Shown here piece after piece: positions 54,882-64,000 of a DNA stretch of 64,000 nt. The DNA is taken from positions 3,955,001 to 4,019,000 of the forward strand of contig CM063250.1 in assembly GCA_032158295.1 (NCBI GenBank), written 5' to 3'. The notes beneath the pieces were generated by a model. That model was not told the DNA's origin. It did no database searches and worked only from the letters and a program-made list of their open reading frames with translations. Source of the DNA: Pycnopodia helianthoides. Taxonomy: Eukaryota; Echinodermata; Asteroidea; Forcipulatida; Asteriidae. A program made the translations under genes and the position numbers. The number at the start of each line of letters is the position of its first letter. Position 1 is the stretch's first letter.

Positions 54882-55399
54882 GATGTCTACTGATGGGCAA
54901 GATCATATGCACTGATTCAATTTGCTGAAACAGTGGCATTACCCATCAAGTCTTTTTCGCGTCACTGTGTTGTTTTACCCCACGCTACTTGCTGCTGGTT
55001 TGTGTTCTGCAGTGGTGGTGATGTGTGTCATTCAGGTTACTGGGAACGCCTTGACTAAAGACTACTACTACTAGTTTTTACTCGTACTAGAACACCCACA
55101 CAGTTTGTCAGGACTGTTTATTTGTGCAATTACTCATGGTAAAATTTTCATAGGAATTTCCTATCCGTAAAAAAAATTAAAGTAAATACAAAAACAAGGC
55201 ATCTTTTTATGCCACATTCTCAAAAAAATGTCATTTAACCTGCAAGATTTATTTTTCAAAAACTGATGAAATTTGGTTAATTTACAACTTCAGCGAGAAA
55301 TGAGATGTTTTCTGTTGACGTGGTCGGGCAAAATTATCTATGATTTTAAGCCACACATAAAGTGTTACTTAGCCAGAGTGGTCTCTGGGCATTTTTTGA
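54882..55399. other. Spacer, upstream of the minus-strand exon
   Basis: No gene or repeat recognised. If the exon at 54,881 is real, its promoter should be in the first few hundred bases here. Confidence 0.4.
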
Positions 55400-55785
55400 A
55401 TCCCTTCTTAATCACTCTTACTAAAGGGCACCTCCTTGTACATGAGGAAATTTTGAATTTCTATCAGAACATTTCAAGAGGCACCGAGGCAATGGCCAGG
55501 GGCAAGAGAGGCAATAGACCCTGTCCCATGAATATGTAAATTGAACATTGCGCAAGTACACTCTCCCTACTGGTTGGCAGAATGAGTGAACATTGCGCCT
55601 TTATGTATGAGACTGATGGTGGCGGGACGCACACGCGTTTGTGCGTCTGCTTAGTGCGCAACTCTATGGCGTTTGCCAACCAGTTGTGTCTGTACATGTA
55701 CGTATGCGTGAATTTAATTTACATATTTCATGGGAAGGGTCTATCGCTCACTCTCTGTTGCCTCCGTGAAGCATCAGTCCTGACC
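55400..55785 (+). mobile_element. CAGGCCTG-related element (family G) interrupted by another MITE
   Basis: AAAGGGCACCTCCTTG, AGGCACCGAGGCAATGGCCA and GGGGCAAGAGAGGCAATA on the left, and CTGTTGCCTCCGTGAAGC on the right, follow the body order of family G. The two parts are separated by the element at 55,515-55,743. The tips are worn. Confidence 0.6.
55515..55743. mobile_element. TAGACCCT inverted-repeat MITE, nested, 229 bp
   Basis: TAGACCCTGTCCCATGAATA then TGTAAATT at the left pairs with AATTTACA then TATTTCATGGGAAGGGTCTA at the right. A TA sits at each tip, fitting a TA target as in Tc1/mariner-like or pogo-like elements. Inner arms GGTTGGCAGAATG / GCGTTTGCCAACC extend the dyad. Confidence 0.85.
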
Positions 55786-56888
55786 CTGTTTTTGAATGCA
55801 AGTTATTAAGACAAATGTGAACACCCTTAATCCTAACTGGGTGTTTGGGTGTCTTAAATAGACACCCTGTTTTTAATTTGGACACCCTTCTTCTTAATCA
55901 GTCAAACTAAATTGGAAGTTGAGCACCATGTTTATAAATTTTGGGCAAAGACGCCTTTTCTAATGATCCTAGGTAGGTGTCAAACTTTTTTTGAATTTTC
56001 AGCAAATTTTGACACTTCCGGTTCCAGATTAAGCTAATACCTCAAAATTTCAGCATGGTTCTGCCAATTGCTTATACACCTTGGGCTTCCGTCATGACAA
56101 CCTGAGCTCAAACCCTACATACATGCGCTGCCGCTGCCATAACGCCAGGTTTTGTTTTACTTTTAAAATTTCCAAAATCAATGTGCCAGTTACCACTTCC
56201 AACAAAATCTTGATTTATGCTGGCATTGCCCAAGTGGATACTTAGAGCATAGTACAGGCCTACCAATTAAAACATAAAACAGGCCATAAACTTTTACTGA
56301 GTCTTTGGTCTTACGCTGATATTTTTTAATTTCAATTTCAACAACTTACAAATGTTACATTCCATTTAATTTTAAGAGGAGGGGGGGGGGGGCGGGGAGA
56401 AGAGGATTGGCAATTTACCGATCTTGTTTTAATTTGTCTTACTCATGCAATTTACAAAATATTTTTTGTATGACATGTGAGCTGAAAATTATTAATTAAC
56501 TTGCAAGTTAGTTTTATGCAGCATGTCTGACTTAATTAGATGGGGATTCAACTCGTGGGGGAAAAAGGGAAATACAAAACATTTAATTGTTTGACAACAA
56601 TAGCAGGTGGATACAGAGTAAAACAACAAACATAATACTAATTACAAAATCAATAATTTAGGACCTACATTATGTACAAGAATGCTATTGTCTAAAAGGT
56701 TAAGTTTATTTACATAAGAAAGACATGTACAAATATGGCAAGGAAGGTCATTTCAGAGGGGAGATCCAGCTTACTGGTTATTCGATAGATTGTTTGGGCT
56801 CCATATAATATACATAAAGAAATAAAGTATGGATATTAACTAATGAACGAATCTAGACTACTGTACATGACTGAGCAGCTAAACTCCA
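55786..56888. other. Spacer, no gene seen
   Basis: Anonymous AT-rich sequence with a G run at 56,382-56,391. GGACACCC-like words repeat at 55,830-55,885. Confidence 0.5.
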
Positions 56889-57120
56889 TTAACCCTCCTA
56901 CTGTCAGTGACTCTTGGCAACATTTTCCAGTGAGTTGACCAACCATTTGAAACCATTCGACTGCCAAGGTTGTGTACGGTGGCACAACTGTGCACAGAAC
57001 TAACTGTGTACTGTGTACGTATGCATTCCCTCATGGTATCATATTGCAGGCTGGCATAGTTTATCTATCATTCAAAACCACAGTGAATGGTATTGAATGG
57101 TCAGACAGCCAAAGGGTTAA
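56889..57120. mobile_element. TTAACCCTC MITE (family F), copy 2
   Basis: Same ends and body as 49,873-50,100, differing by a handful of bases and a small insertion. TTAA is present at both ends. Confidence 0.92.
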
Positions 57121-57261
57121 TATGATTAATATACATAATGCATTACATTGCAAGAATTTGACTGACTGGATCACTAAATGTCATTTCCAACATCTTTGCA
57201 GAATTTCAGATGGCTGTGCTGTACATTTTTTGTTGTGTGTTTTTGTTAACAAGGCGGATAT

Positions 57262-57646
57262 TTAAAAGTACTAATACACAGGATTGGTAAGGATAAAAAA
57301 CATCATTGAACAATTAATTTTAGTCTGAAAGATTACTGATTATAAGGTTCATACTAGAACCACCTTTTCTGTGAAATGTTTCCCTCTGAAATAAAGTCAT
57401 ATTTGAGAAAACTATCGGAAAACCTATAGAAAAAATCATCTGATTTCGGTTATTTCAACCAAAATTAAGGACAATGTGTTTACATACTGAAAATTGGGCA
57501 TGGTTTTTCACTCTTTCTCCTGACTCACACAGTGGATTAAGCCAAAATGTTCACATGTTTTTTATTCCATTTAAAATGAATGATCACACAAAACATGAAC
57601 ACTGTCTGCAACTATTTTGTCAGCTCTACCAATCCTGTACCTTTAT
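57262..57646 (-). mobile_element. TTAA MITE, family E (copy E3)
   Basis: In inverted orientation it shares TTTCCCTCTGAAAT, CAATGTGTTTACAT, AAAACATGAACACTGTCTGC and TTTTGTCAGCTCTACCAATC with E2. The tips are worn. Confidence 0.75.
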
Positions 57647-58049
57647 AGGCTGTCTGTACATTTTTGGGGGATAACAAACGGATATTTTAATGGGTACTCA
57701 TGTTACATTGCCAAATGATAACCATTCATATTTGTACTTATATTAATTATTCTGTGACTTGATGTATTGAACATACACTGTAGTGTACATGTATGGTTAA
57801 TATTTAAGGAGTTCAACATTCAAACTTCAAATTGCTTTCTATCTGTGATCAATGTAACACAATGAATAACCATGAAAATGCCCAGACAAATTATTACGTC
57901 TGTATTTAACCTGAAAATACAGTAAAATTATTGAGCTGTACATAATGTATGTTTTTTATTGTAACCAAAAAATTATATAGATCCAGGTTTTTTTTTTATA
58001 TTGATAATATTTTCTGTAGAGCTAAGGGATGCTAAAAAAAGACTACATT
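57647..58049. other. Spacer, no gene seen
   Basis: AT-rich and anonymous. Confidence 0.5.
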
Positions 58050-58205
58050 AACCCATAGGCCTGACGATACCCGTGTAGAGAGTATGGGTAGTTTTAGATA
58101 TGGAAGGTAATTTCCAAATTAGGGAAAGCCCACAGTCAGAGTAGAGACTGCAAACCCATTTCCGTTCAAGGTGGGATTCGAACGGGGTCCACAGAGCCAA
58201 CCTGA
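58050..58205 (-). mobile_element. SINE-like repeat, minus orientation
   Basis: The minus strand reads CCGTTCGAATCCCACC (B-box-like), then GGGTTTGCAGTC, CTGACTGTGGGCTTTCCC and CTTCCATATCTAAAACTACC, the same block order as 46,490-46,700. Confidence 0.6.
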
Positions 58206-58736
58206 TCCTCCAAACAAGTTCACTGTGTTTCTGTCATAACCATTAGACAAATGCATTAATTACGGTCATAAATTTTTCCTTAAAATGCTTGTTTCATTTT
58301 GAACACTTTGTATATGAGTGCAGTAGTAATAACAAAAACTGAAAACATCACAGTTTTCGTTCATCCAGTCAAGTGGTCAACATCTTTTCTCAAATAGTAC
58401 AGACTATAACTTAAGTACAATGGATACACAATGATTAAAAAGTGAAATTTACTGCAACGTAAGGACAAATTACTAAGTTTCATTCAGTTTAAAATACAAT
58501 ATGTGGTTTTTGAGTTTTTTTACAATTAAGTACATTACATTTCAAAATGCCTTTTTCATTTTCGAATGGATACACTGTACGTCTAACATCCACCAATTTG
58601 CTTCATTCTGAAATTCATACCTCAGTGTGTACATTGTAAGATTGATCCTGCCAAAAAACTGAAGAAACAAGCTGCACTGTGTGCTTTGCCTGGAGGCAAG
58701 GCGTACAATGTACCAAGAGTCCAAATATTTTAATGG
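58206..58736. other. Spacer downstream of the hAT-type gene
   Basis: AT-rich with no gene. I found no sequence here complementary to the 5' side of the hAT-type gene that could serve as a terminal inverted repeat. Confidence 0.4.
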
Positions 58737-58746
58737 TTTATTTATT
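58737..58746 (-). terminator. Candidate poly(A) signals of the hAT-type gene
   Basis: Overlapping AATAAATAAA on the minus strand, about 120 bp after the stop codon. Confidence 0.5.
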
Positions 58747-58865
58747 AAATGCTCATTATGTTAGTCTATAGTTTACTGCATGATTGCATGTAGTTCTGTT
58801 TCTGGGAGAAAAATGTGATAGTGCAGTTTTCACCAAGAGCATTAAGTATTCTTTTCTTTTTTAAA

Positions 58866-60701
58866 TCACTTTAAATGTGCATTACATCTGAGGAACATAA
58901 GTTCCTCCAACCTCTTTTCTGAAAGGAGGCTTCTGTCTGGGCGAATTGCCCTTCCTGATTTTGGTAGAAGACGCTCTACAGCTGCAGAAAAGGCTGGCAT
59001 GGCCAGGTAGTTGGTAGCCAAGGCAGTAAGTTCTGGTAAATCAGACTGCTTCACCTTCCAGAAAAGTAAAGGGTCCTCTTCCTCCATCAGAGATGGTTGG
59101 GATAAGTAGGCAGCAACTTGAGTTTCCGCAGCAGAGTTATAAGTCACAGACGAGCTTCCCGAAGCAGATTCCATAAATCTGAAGAGTTTACATTTCTTCT
59201 TCTGAGGTGGTGCAAGTTCTTGAGATGCCTTGGTTGAAGCTGCTGCCGGAGACAAGGCTGAAACCTTGTCGCGGAGAAGTTTAGCAACAGTCTTGGCCTC
59301 GTCAGTGTCCTGCCTACACCAATCAAGCTTCCAGCGCGGGTCCAGGACTGCTGCCAGCTGAAAAGCTTCATCCTCCTCATACTTCGTCAGATGCTTGTCA
59401 AATGATGCCTTGAGGAAGGTGACCATCTTGGAGGACTTGTTGTTTGAAGGCAGGTCCTTCAGCTCTTCCCTAAGGCCTCGAATACATGGGATAACCAGAC
59501 TGGCGGTGACCACATTCTGGCTGCGACACTGGTCAGTAGCTGCCTCAAATGGGGAGAGGATATCTATGATCTCCTCGATCACTTGCATGTCAGAGTCAGA
59601 CAATTTTTGAGGATAGTCTACCATCTCCATCCTTGCGGGGTCAGCTGTTAGGATAGATTTCAGCATCTTGTTGGTGCGGATCCACTTGATGTCATCCCTG
59701 GCCTTGTGATCTTCCCCTAAAATATAAAAGGCAATATTTGAACGTTGGAGAAAGCGCACAAGTTTGGATGCTTTGGCAATGATGGCGGATGCGTCTTGAA
59801 TGTCTTTGAGGCAGTCCTTTACTACGAGTTGTAAGGAGTGAATGAAGCAAGGAACTTGGCCCGGTAAATCCTGAGGTATGTCAAGAGGAAGCTGGTCATC
59901 CCTCTCCCAGTGGTAATCATTCTTACATTCAACGTCATCACCACCACCATCATCATCATCATCATCATCACAGAATGCGTCGAGTGCCGCAACACCAGGA
60001 AATCTGAACGATTCCAGCATGTTAGACGCATTGTCAATTATGACCGTGCTCACTTTGCAACCGAGGTTGTAGCTGCCAATAATCTGGTGATAAGCGCTCA
60101 TGACGGTCTCTGAGCAGAGGGTCCCATCCAAACGCCTGTAGGCGAGCATAGCACTGTTGGTTCTGAAGTCCTCCACAAAGTGTGCCGTGACTTCGATGTA
60201 GCCCCGCTGAGTCTTGCTGTTGTTCCAGATATCTACCGCTACGGTAATGGCCAACGCTTGACGTAGATGGCCAACGATGCTGCTGTGCAGCTGTTCAGTT
60301 TTCTCTGGAAGTATCTTCTTGCTCAGACACATGGGACTCGGCAGATGGTACAACGGTTGGGCCTTGTTGAGAAGAGAATGGAAGGCAGGATCTTCCACGA
60401 TGGATAGGGGTTGGAGAGAGCTGGAGATGAAGCTGAGGACATGTTCGGTGAGCTGGATCTGTCTCGGGTCATTCTTACCCCAAGAGGGATGCCTCAAAGG
60501 TGCGATGCTTGTCGTTGGCCTCTGGGCGGTAGTAGATAGAGGAGGAGGTCCAGACGTTGAGACAATAGGCTGAAGAGAACTAATGATAGAAGTAGACGCA
60601 GTCGTGGAACTTGAAGAATAAGTGACTGACGACGGAGTGGAATGAAGAAGCAAAGGGCTCCCTGGAGGCGCTGTTTTAATGAGGATCTCGAGATGCCACC
60701 T
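58866..60701 (-). CDS. hAT-type gene, exon 2 (catalytic core and dimerisation domain)
   Basis: Begins after acceptor CATTTTTCAG with AGG TGG CAT CTC (RWHL) and runs 611 codons to TGA. The open frame extends five codons upstream of the acceptor to an ATG, so a start there is possible, but it would lack the zinc finger. Confidence 0.9.
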   Translation of the reverse strand, partial: RWHLEILIKTAPPGSPLLLHSTPSSVTYSSSSTTASTSIISSLQPIVSTSGPPPLSTTAQRPTTSIAPLRHPSWGKNDPRQIQLTEHVLSFISSSLQPLSIVEDPAFHSLLNKAQPLYHLPSPMCLSKKILPEKTEQLHSSIVGHLRQALAITVAVDIWNNSKTQRGYIEVTAHFVEDFRTNSAMLAYRRLDGTLCSETVMSAYHQIIGSYNLGCKVSTVIIDNASNMLESFRFPGVAALDAFCDDDDDDDGGGDDVECKNDYHWERDDQLPLDIPQDLPGQVPCFIHSLQLVVKDCLKDIQDASAIIAKASKLVRFLQRSNIAFYILGEDHKARDDIKWIRTNKMLKSILTADPARMEMVDYPQKLSDSDMQVIEEIIDILSPFEAATDQCRSQNVVTASLVIPCIRGLREELKDLPSNNKSSKMVTFLKASFDKHLTKYEEDEAFQLAAVLDPRWKLDWCRQDTDEAKTVAKLLRDKVSALSPAAASTKASQELAPPQKKKCKLFRFMESASGSSSVTYNSAAETQVAAYLSQPSLMEEEDPLLFWKVKQSDLPELTALATNYLAMPAFSAAVERLLPKSGRAIRPDRSLLSEKRLEELMFLRCNAHLK

Positions 60702-63190
60702 CTGAAAAATGTCCAAAATAATGTTTACGATAAAACCTTCGTTTCAGAACAAGAAAGTTATGTGCTAAAAAAAGACAAATGTCCAGAGCAGTGGCAACAG
60801 CCAGGATTTCTTCTGAGGTGCGGGGGGGGGGGGGGGGTAATAGTATCACACAGTTGTACACATTTTACAGGCAGACAGCTTAGATCATATACATCTTCTG
60901 CTCAGTTTATCGTGCCCAGAACCCATGCTGTGTCATTTGCAGATCGCTCACTCTCCTGCTATGGACCAAAAGAATGAAACACTCTCCCAAATCACATCAA
61001 GGATGCTCAGACTGTTAATATTTTCAAGAGACTGCTCAAATGTCATCTTTTTTCAACAAGTGTATTGTAATTAATTTCATGTAACTGTCTTTAGCGCCTT
61101 TGAACAATTTTTGTTGATTTTGGCGCTATATAAATGTTTTCTGATTGATTGATTGATTGAAAGACAAATTTTACAGTGTTTGTTACACCATTTTCTAAAT
61201 ACTATGCTGCATAGAGATACAAAAATATTGTGAAATTGTCTTAATTTTTAACCACTTACTGCAGGGGGGGGGGGTCCAAAACTTTTCCGTGCTAACCCAG
61301 AAGATTCATTTTCAGAATTTCTTGAATAAATTCTGTTGTTCAGAACATCGATTTCACAATGACACCACTGATTAGCTACTTATACATGTATGACCAGCCA
61401 CCAGAGAGCCAGGAAATATTTTAGGGGGTAACATCTCAAAATGTGTTATATAATCACCATAAACTCATAAAAGGACAAATGAAGAAAGCTACAAAAGTTG
61501 GTTTGGAAGAGTCCTGGGAGGGAATGCATGGATACCCTTTATAAATACTCACCGATAGACTGTGAAGGTCTCGCGCGGATTTGAACTTCCGGGACCAATT
61601 TGGTCTTAATCATACTAAGTTTTATCGAAATTCACGTGTGCGTGATTCAGTTTCTTCAAATACTTTAGTTTAGCGTAGTTTATGGTTATGCAAAATTATT
61701 TGTATTGTTGGGATAGTAAAATTTAGTGATGAAATGTATGAAAGTAAAATGAATTTAACAAGTCATTGAAGAAAACCCGAGAATAAGACTTGACCCAACT
61801 GACATTCATGTTATCATTTGACTTATGCGATGGCTGCACAAATAAGGGCGTTATTTGCAAACAGGGTTCTAAAAAAAACAAGCATCCTTGTTTAATATCA
61901 AATAAAAAAAATTCAAAGTTAATTTTCAATTTAATTCAAACTCACATTTATTTCCTTGCTGAAAGATTATTCCAAACAAAATTGAACATTTAAAAAACAA
62001 ATTATTTGTATTATATAAAAACTGAAAATGTATTAATGACAAATTTGTAGGTAATTTTATCTTCAAGAATTTTGTATGAATAGAAATTTAAAAGAAGGTT
62101 TGATTTCATTTAAAAAAAATAGTTTCCATTTGCCTTGTTTTTCTCATTTTGGAAATGGTCGGCCAAGCAGTTTTCTATTGCTAAATAAATAATATTGTTG
62201 ATGTCACCACAAAATACAGGGAATAAGTTATGAGTTGAACCGCAAAAGACAACATCAATTATTGAAGTTTATGAGGACAAATATTATGTTTGTCATGTAC
62301 AGTGGACAATTACTGTCATTCAAATTTATGCCATACACGATACACATACAGGTTGCACCGAACATCAATGTGTGTTTGTTGAGCACTTGAAAATGTCAAG
62401 GGAATTTTAATGTGGCAAATTATACAAGTATATTTATTGTTTAAACACTTGACATTTTCAGGTGAAACATTGTGAGGCACAGTTAGGTTGAAGGTCATTT
62501 AAAGCCATTCATGCCATGCTTTTGTTGTTGGTGTAGTTTTACATTATTTTTACCATGGAGGAGGAAGGAAATAACTGGTACAGCTATAATGTTACTGTTT
62601 GGCTGTGTGTTCCAAAGCCAGTTTGCAGTTGACTCTCGTTATAACAAGGCTGCTGGGACTGGTCAAATTACCTCTTCATAACAGGAACATTGGACAGCGA
62701 AACAAGGAAAACATGAAGTAGAAAATGAGATTTGGGACTTCGGTATTTGCTCTTTACACGCAGAACTTCTTGATCAGATTACCCTTTATAATGAGAGAGG
62801 GTTGACTGTACACTACACATGGACACGAACATGAAGTCTTTGTGCATGCGTCCACACATACATACAAGCATGGAGCAATAACCTAGACAAGTACAGTGTA
62901 AGTACATGTACTGTACGTACAATTACATTAGCAGTGTATTTCTGTACTAACACTGCACTGAACTCAACTCTGCTCTTAACACAATTGACATGTTCTGTGA
63001 AATCATGTTGAGTATAAAACACATAGCATTTTACCTTCATGTGGGTATGGAAGTTGGAGTTGGCCGAATAGGAACCAGACACCAGCTTTCCACAGTACTT
63101 GCACTGTAGCTTCAACTGTCCAGGGGCTGTGGCGGCCATACACTTCAGGGCATGGTAGTGTTGAAATATTGGTGGAGCCATTGCGATCAC
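58866..63190 (-). CDS. BED-finger hAT transposase-type gene (ZBED-like), 2 exons, 663 aa
   Basis: Exons are 63190-63035 and 60701-58866, joined in phase 0 across a 2.3-kb GT-AG intron. The N-terminal BED zinc finger uses C30, C33, H50 and H55; H55 is in exon 2 (HTHMK then RWH), which confirms the junction. A Ser/Thr-rich linker follows. The RNase H-like core has D209 (VDIWNNS), D275 (VIIDNASNM) and the C-x2-H pair near 337-340 (CFIHSLQL). The hAT C-terminal dimerisation region (LAMPAFSAAVERLLPKSG to LEELMFLR) carries the third acidic residue, E628. There is also an Asp-rich run at about 297-310. The family comprises active hAT transposases and domesticated ZBED regulators. The frame is intact over 663 codons, and I found no terminal inverted repeats. 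Confidence 0.9.
60850..61165 (+). mobile_element. LINE ORF2 3' end with tail, inside the hAT-gene intron
   Basis: The plus strand reads SFADRSLSCYGPKE, then a stop where the family has W, then NTLPNHIKDAQTVNIFKRLL and KCHLFSTSVL, the typical C terminus of CR1/L2-type ORF2. The 3' tail GGCGCTATATAAATGTTTTC ends in (TGAT)n. The stop shows it is dead. It lies antisense in the intron. Confidence 0.85.
61166..62625. other. Rest of the hAT-gene intron
   Basis: AT-rich. G run at 61,264-61,273. A small inverted repeat, CACTTGAAAATGTCAAG / CTTGACATTTTCAGGTG, lies at 62,383-62,464. No exon. Confidence 0.5.
62626..62808. mobile_element. pogo/Tigger-like MITE, 183 bp
   Basis: CAGTTGACTCTCGTTATAAC at the left pairs with TTATAATGAGAGAGGGTTGA then CTG at the right, about 24-base ends with mismatches. 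The CAGTTGACTC...TCGTTATAAC tip style is typical of pogo/Tigger elements. TA is present on the right flank only. Confidence 0.65.
63035..63190 (-). CDS. hAT-type gene, exon 1 (BED zinc finger)
   Basis: 52 codons: MIAMAPPIFQ, then LQCKYCGKLVSGSYSANSNF and HTHMK, ending at donor AAG-GTAAAA. A nearby ATG three codons downstream (MAPPIFQ) is an equally good start. The CxxC and first histidine of the BED finger are here. Confidence 0.85.
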
Positions 63191-64000
63191 CCACCCCCCT
63201 GCTCTATCTTCAGTAAATGGTGGTGTAGAATGACCTTATCAAAATGGCTTGCATGTATAGAAGTCACCCTCTACATGTTGTTTCCAATGGATATACAGCA
63301 CAAGGTTCTCCAATCCCATGCTCCAATCCACTATCATGCAAATGCTATTTAAATTGGCATGCACACTGTAATTGGATTGAAACCCCCTGTCCAGCGCTTG
63401 GGGAAAAAAGGTGGAGTGAGTTCTCCCCTGCAGAGAAAAGCAATTACATTTTCAATTACATACAACCCACAGGATCGAAGACAAAAATGAATGAGACCTG
63501 CAACAGCACCCCATGGCCCTGGCCGATGACTCACCAGAGTTGAAATTACAATTCCCAATTATGGTGCTGTGGAGGAAGCGGTAGCAGTAGCGTCCCTGTG
63601 TTAGAGGTCAATAATGCAATTACAATTGTAATTGCTTGCAGTCTGGATGGCACCTGGCAGGGTTCACATTAGCATAATCAGCCACAGTACGCTGTAGATA
63701 TCTGTCAATAATGTAGACCCAATGGTACTACTATTTCACTACTGCCAGTATATAGAGACAGAATATTCTTTCGAAAAAAAAATGCTCATACACCACAATT
63801 TAGGTAGTCTGATGATTATGTTTTTCCTGTTGAAGTTGCTTAGCTTGGGTTGAATGGGTTAATGGACTTGACAGTCCTTCATTTAAGAAAAAAAGAAGGA
63901 GAGCTGTACGTGTGTAAACTGCTCTCCTTGAATTATTGAGGAGAACTCTTTGCACCTCTCAGAACCAAACTTAATCTAAAAAGGGAAATAAAAAATCTGA
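63191..64000. other. 5' flank of the hAT-type gene; no gene seen
   Basis: No upstream exon or terminal inverted repeat was recognised. AATTACAATTGTAATT, a 16-base palindrome, lies at about 63,618-63,633. The window ends here. Confidence 0.45.

Noticed and set aside
58206..64000. Terminal inverted repeats bounding the hAT-type gene
   Set aside because: I compared sequence on either side by eye and found no convincing complementary pair; a systematic search could still find worn ends.

Overview
This is nuclear DNA of an animal, most likely a marine invertebrate deuterostome and probably an echinoderm. The evidence is split genes with GT-AG introns of about 0.5-1.5 kb, AT-rich spacer DNA full of short inverted-repeat transposons, and deep-branching animal orthologues: a GPR22-like receptor, the proteasome subunit PSMD13 and the small GTPase RABL2. 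The phylum is inferred from general acquaintance with such repeats and was not tested. There is no bacterial-type operon, rRNA gene, confident functional tRNA or CRISPR array.

Layout. Bases 1-22,000 are gene-poor and consist mainly of repeats; one conserved-looking coding fragment (11,024-11,230, minus) is the only gene-like signal. An intronless GPR22-like receptor CDS lies at 22,347-23,819, with a probable 5'UTR splice acceptor at 22,059. Bases 23,820-39,560 are again repeat-rich spacer. PSMD13 (26S proteasome lid subunit Rpn9) runs from 39,561 to 49,733 on the plus strand. I could rebuild it as ten coding exons encoding 379 residues, with every junction in frame. Its introns carry at least ten mobile-element insertions. 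At 53,076-53,182 is the first coding exon of a RABL2-like GTPase; its other exons are not visible in the window. At 54,881-54,760 on the minus strand is a probable first exon of an unidentified gene. At 63,190-58,866 on the minus strand is a two-exon BED-finger/hAT transposase-type gene of 663 residues, intact and with all expected catalytic residues.

Repeats. At least five related groups of non-autonomous DNA elements start with TTAAAGG and end with CCTTTAA, so they are flanked by TTAA in the manner of piggyBac-type insertions. One has six copies of about 390 bp. Another has eight copies whose central palindromes differ in sequence between subfamilies yet stay self-complementary. Also present are a 167-bp CAGGCCTG-ended element with an empty site inside the window, long foldback elements in PSMD13 introns, LINE 3' ends, tRNA-derived SINE-like pieces, a 22-bp phased array of TTCGTTATAACGAA-type palindromes, and a duplicated 400-bp block bounded by exact 59-bp direct repeats.

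The three identified host genes act in unrelated processes (receptor signalling, protein degradation, cilium or intraflagellar transport). I see no multi-gene functional system. The unusual content is the transposon biology: palindrome-core turnover, nested insertions with matching empty sites, and a possibly domesticated hAT gene.
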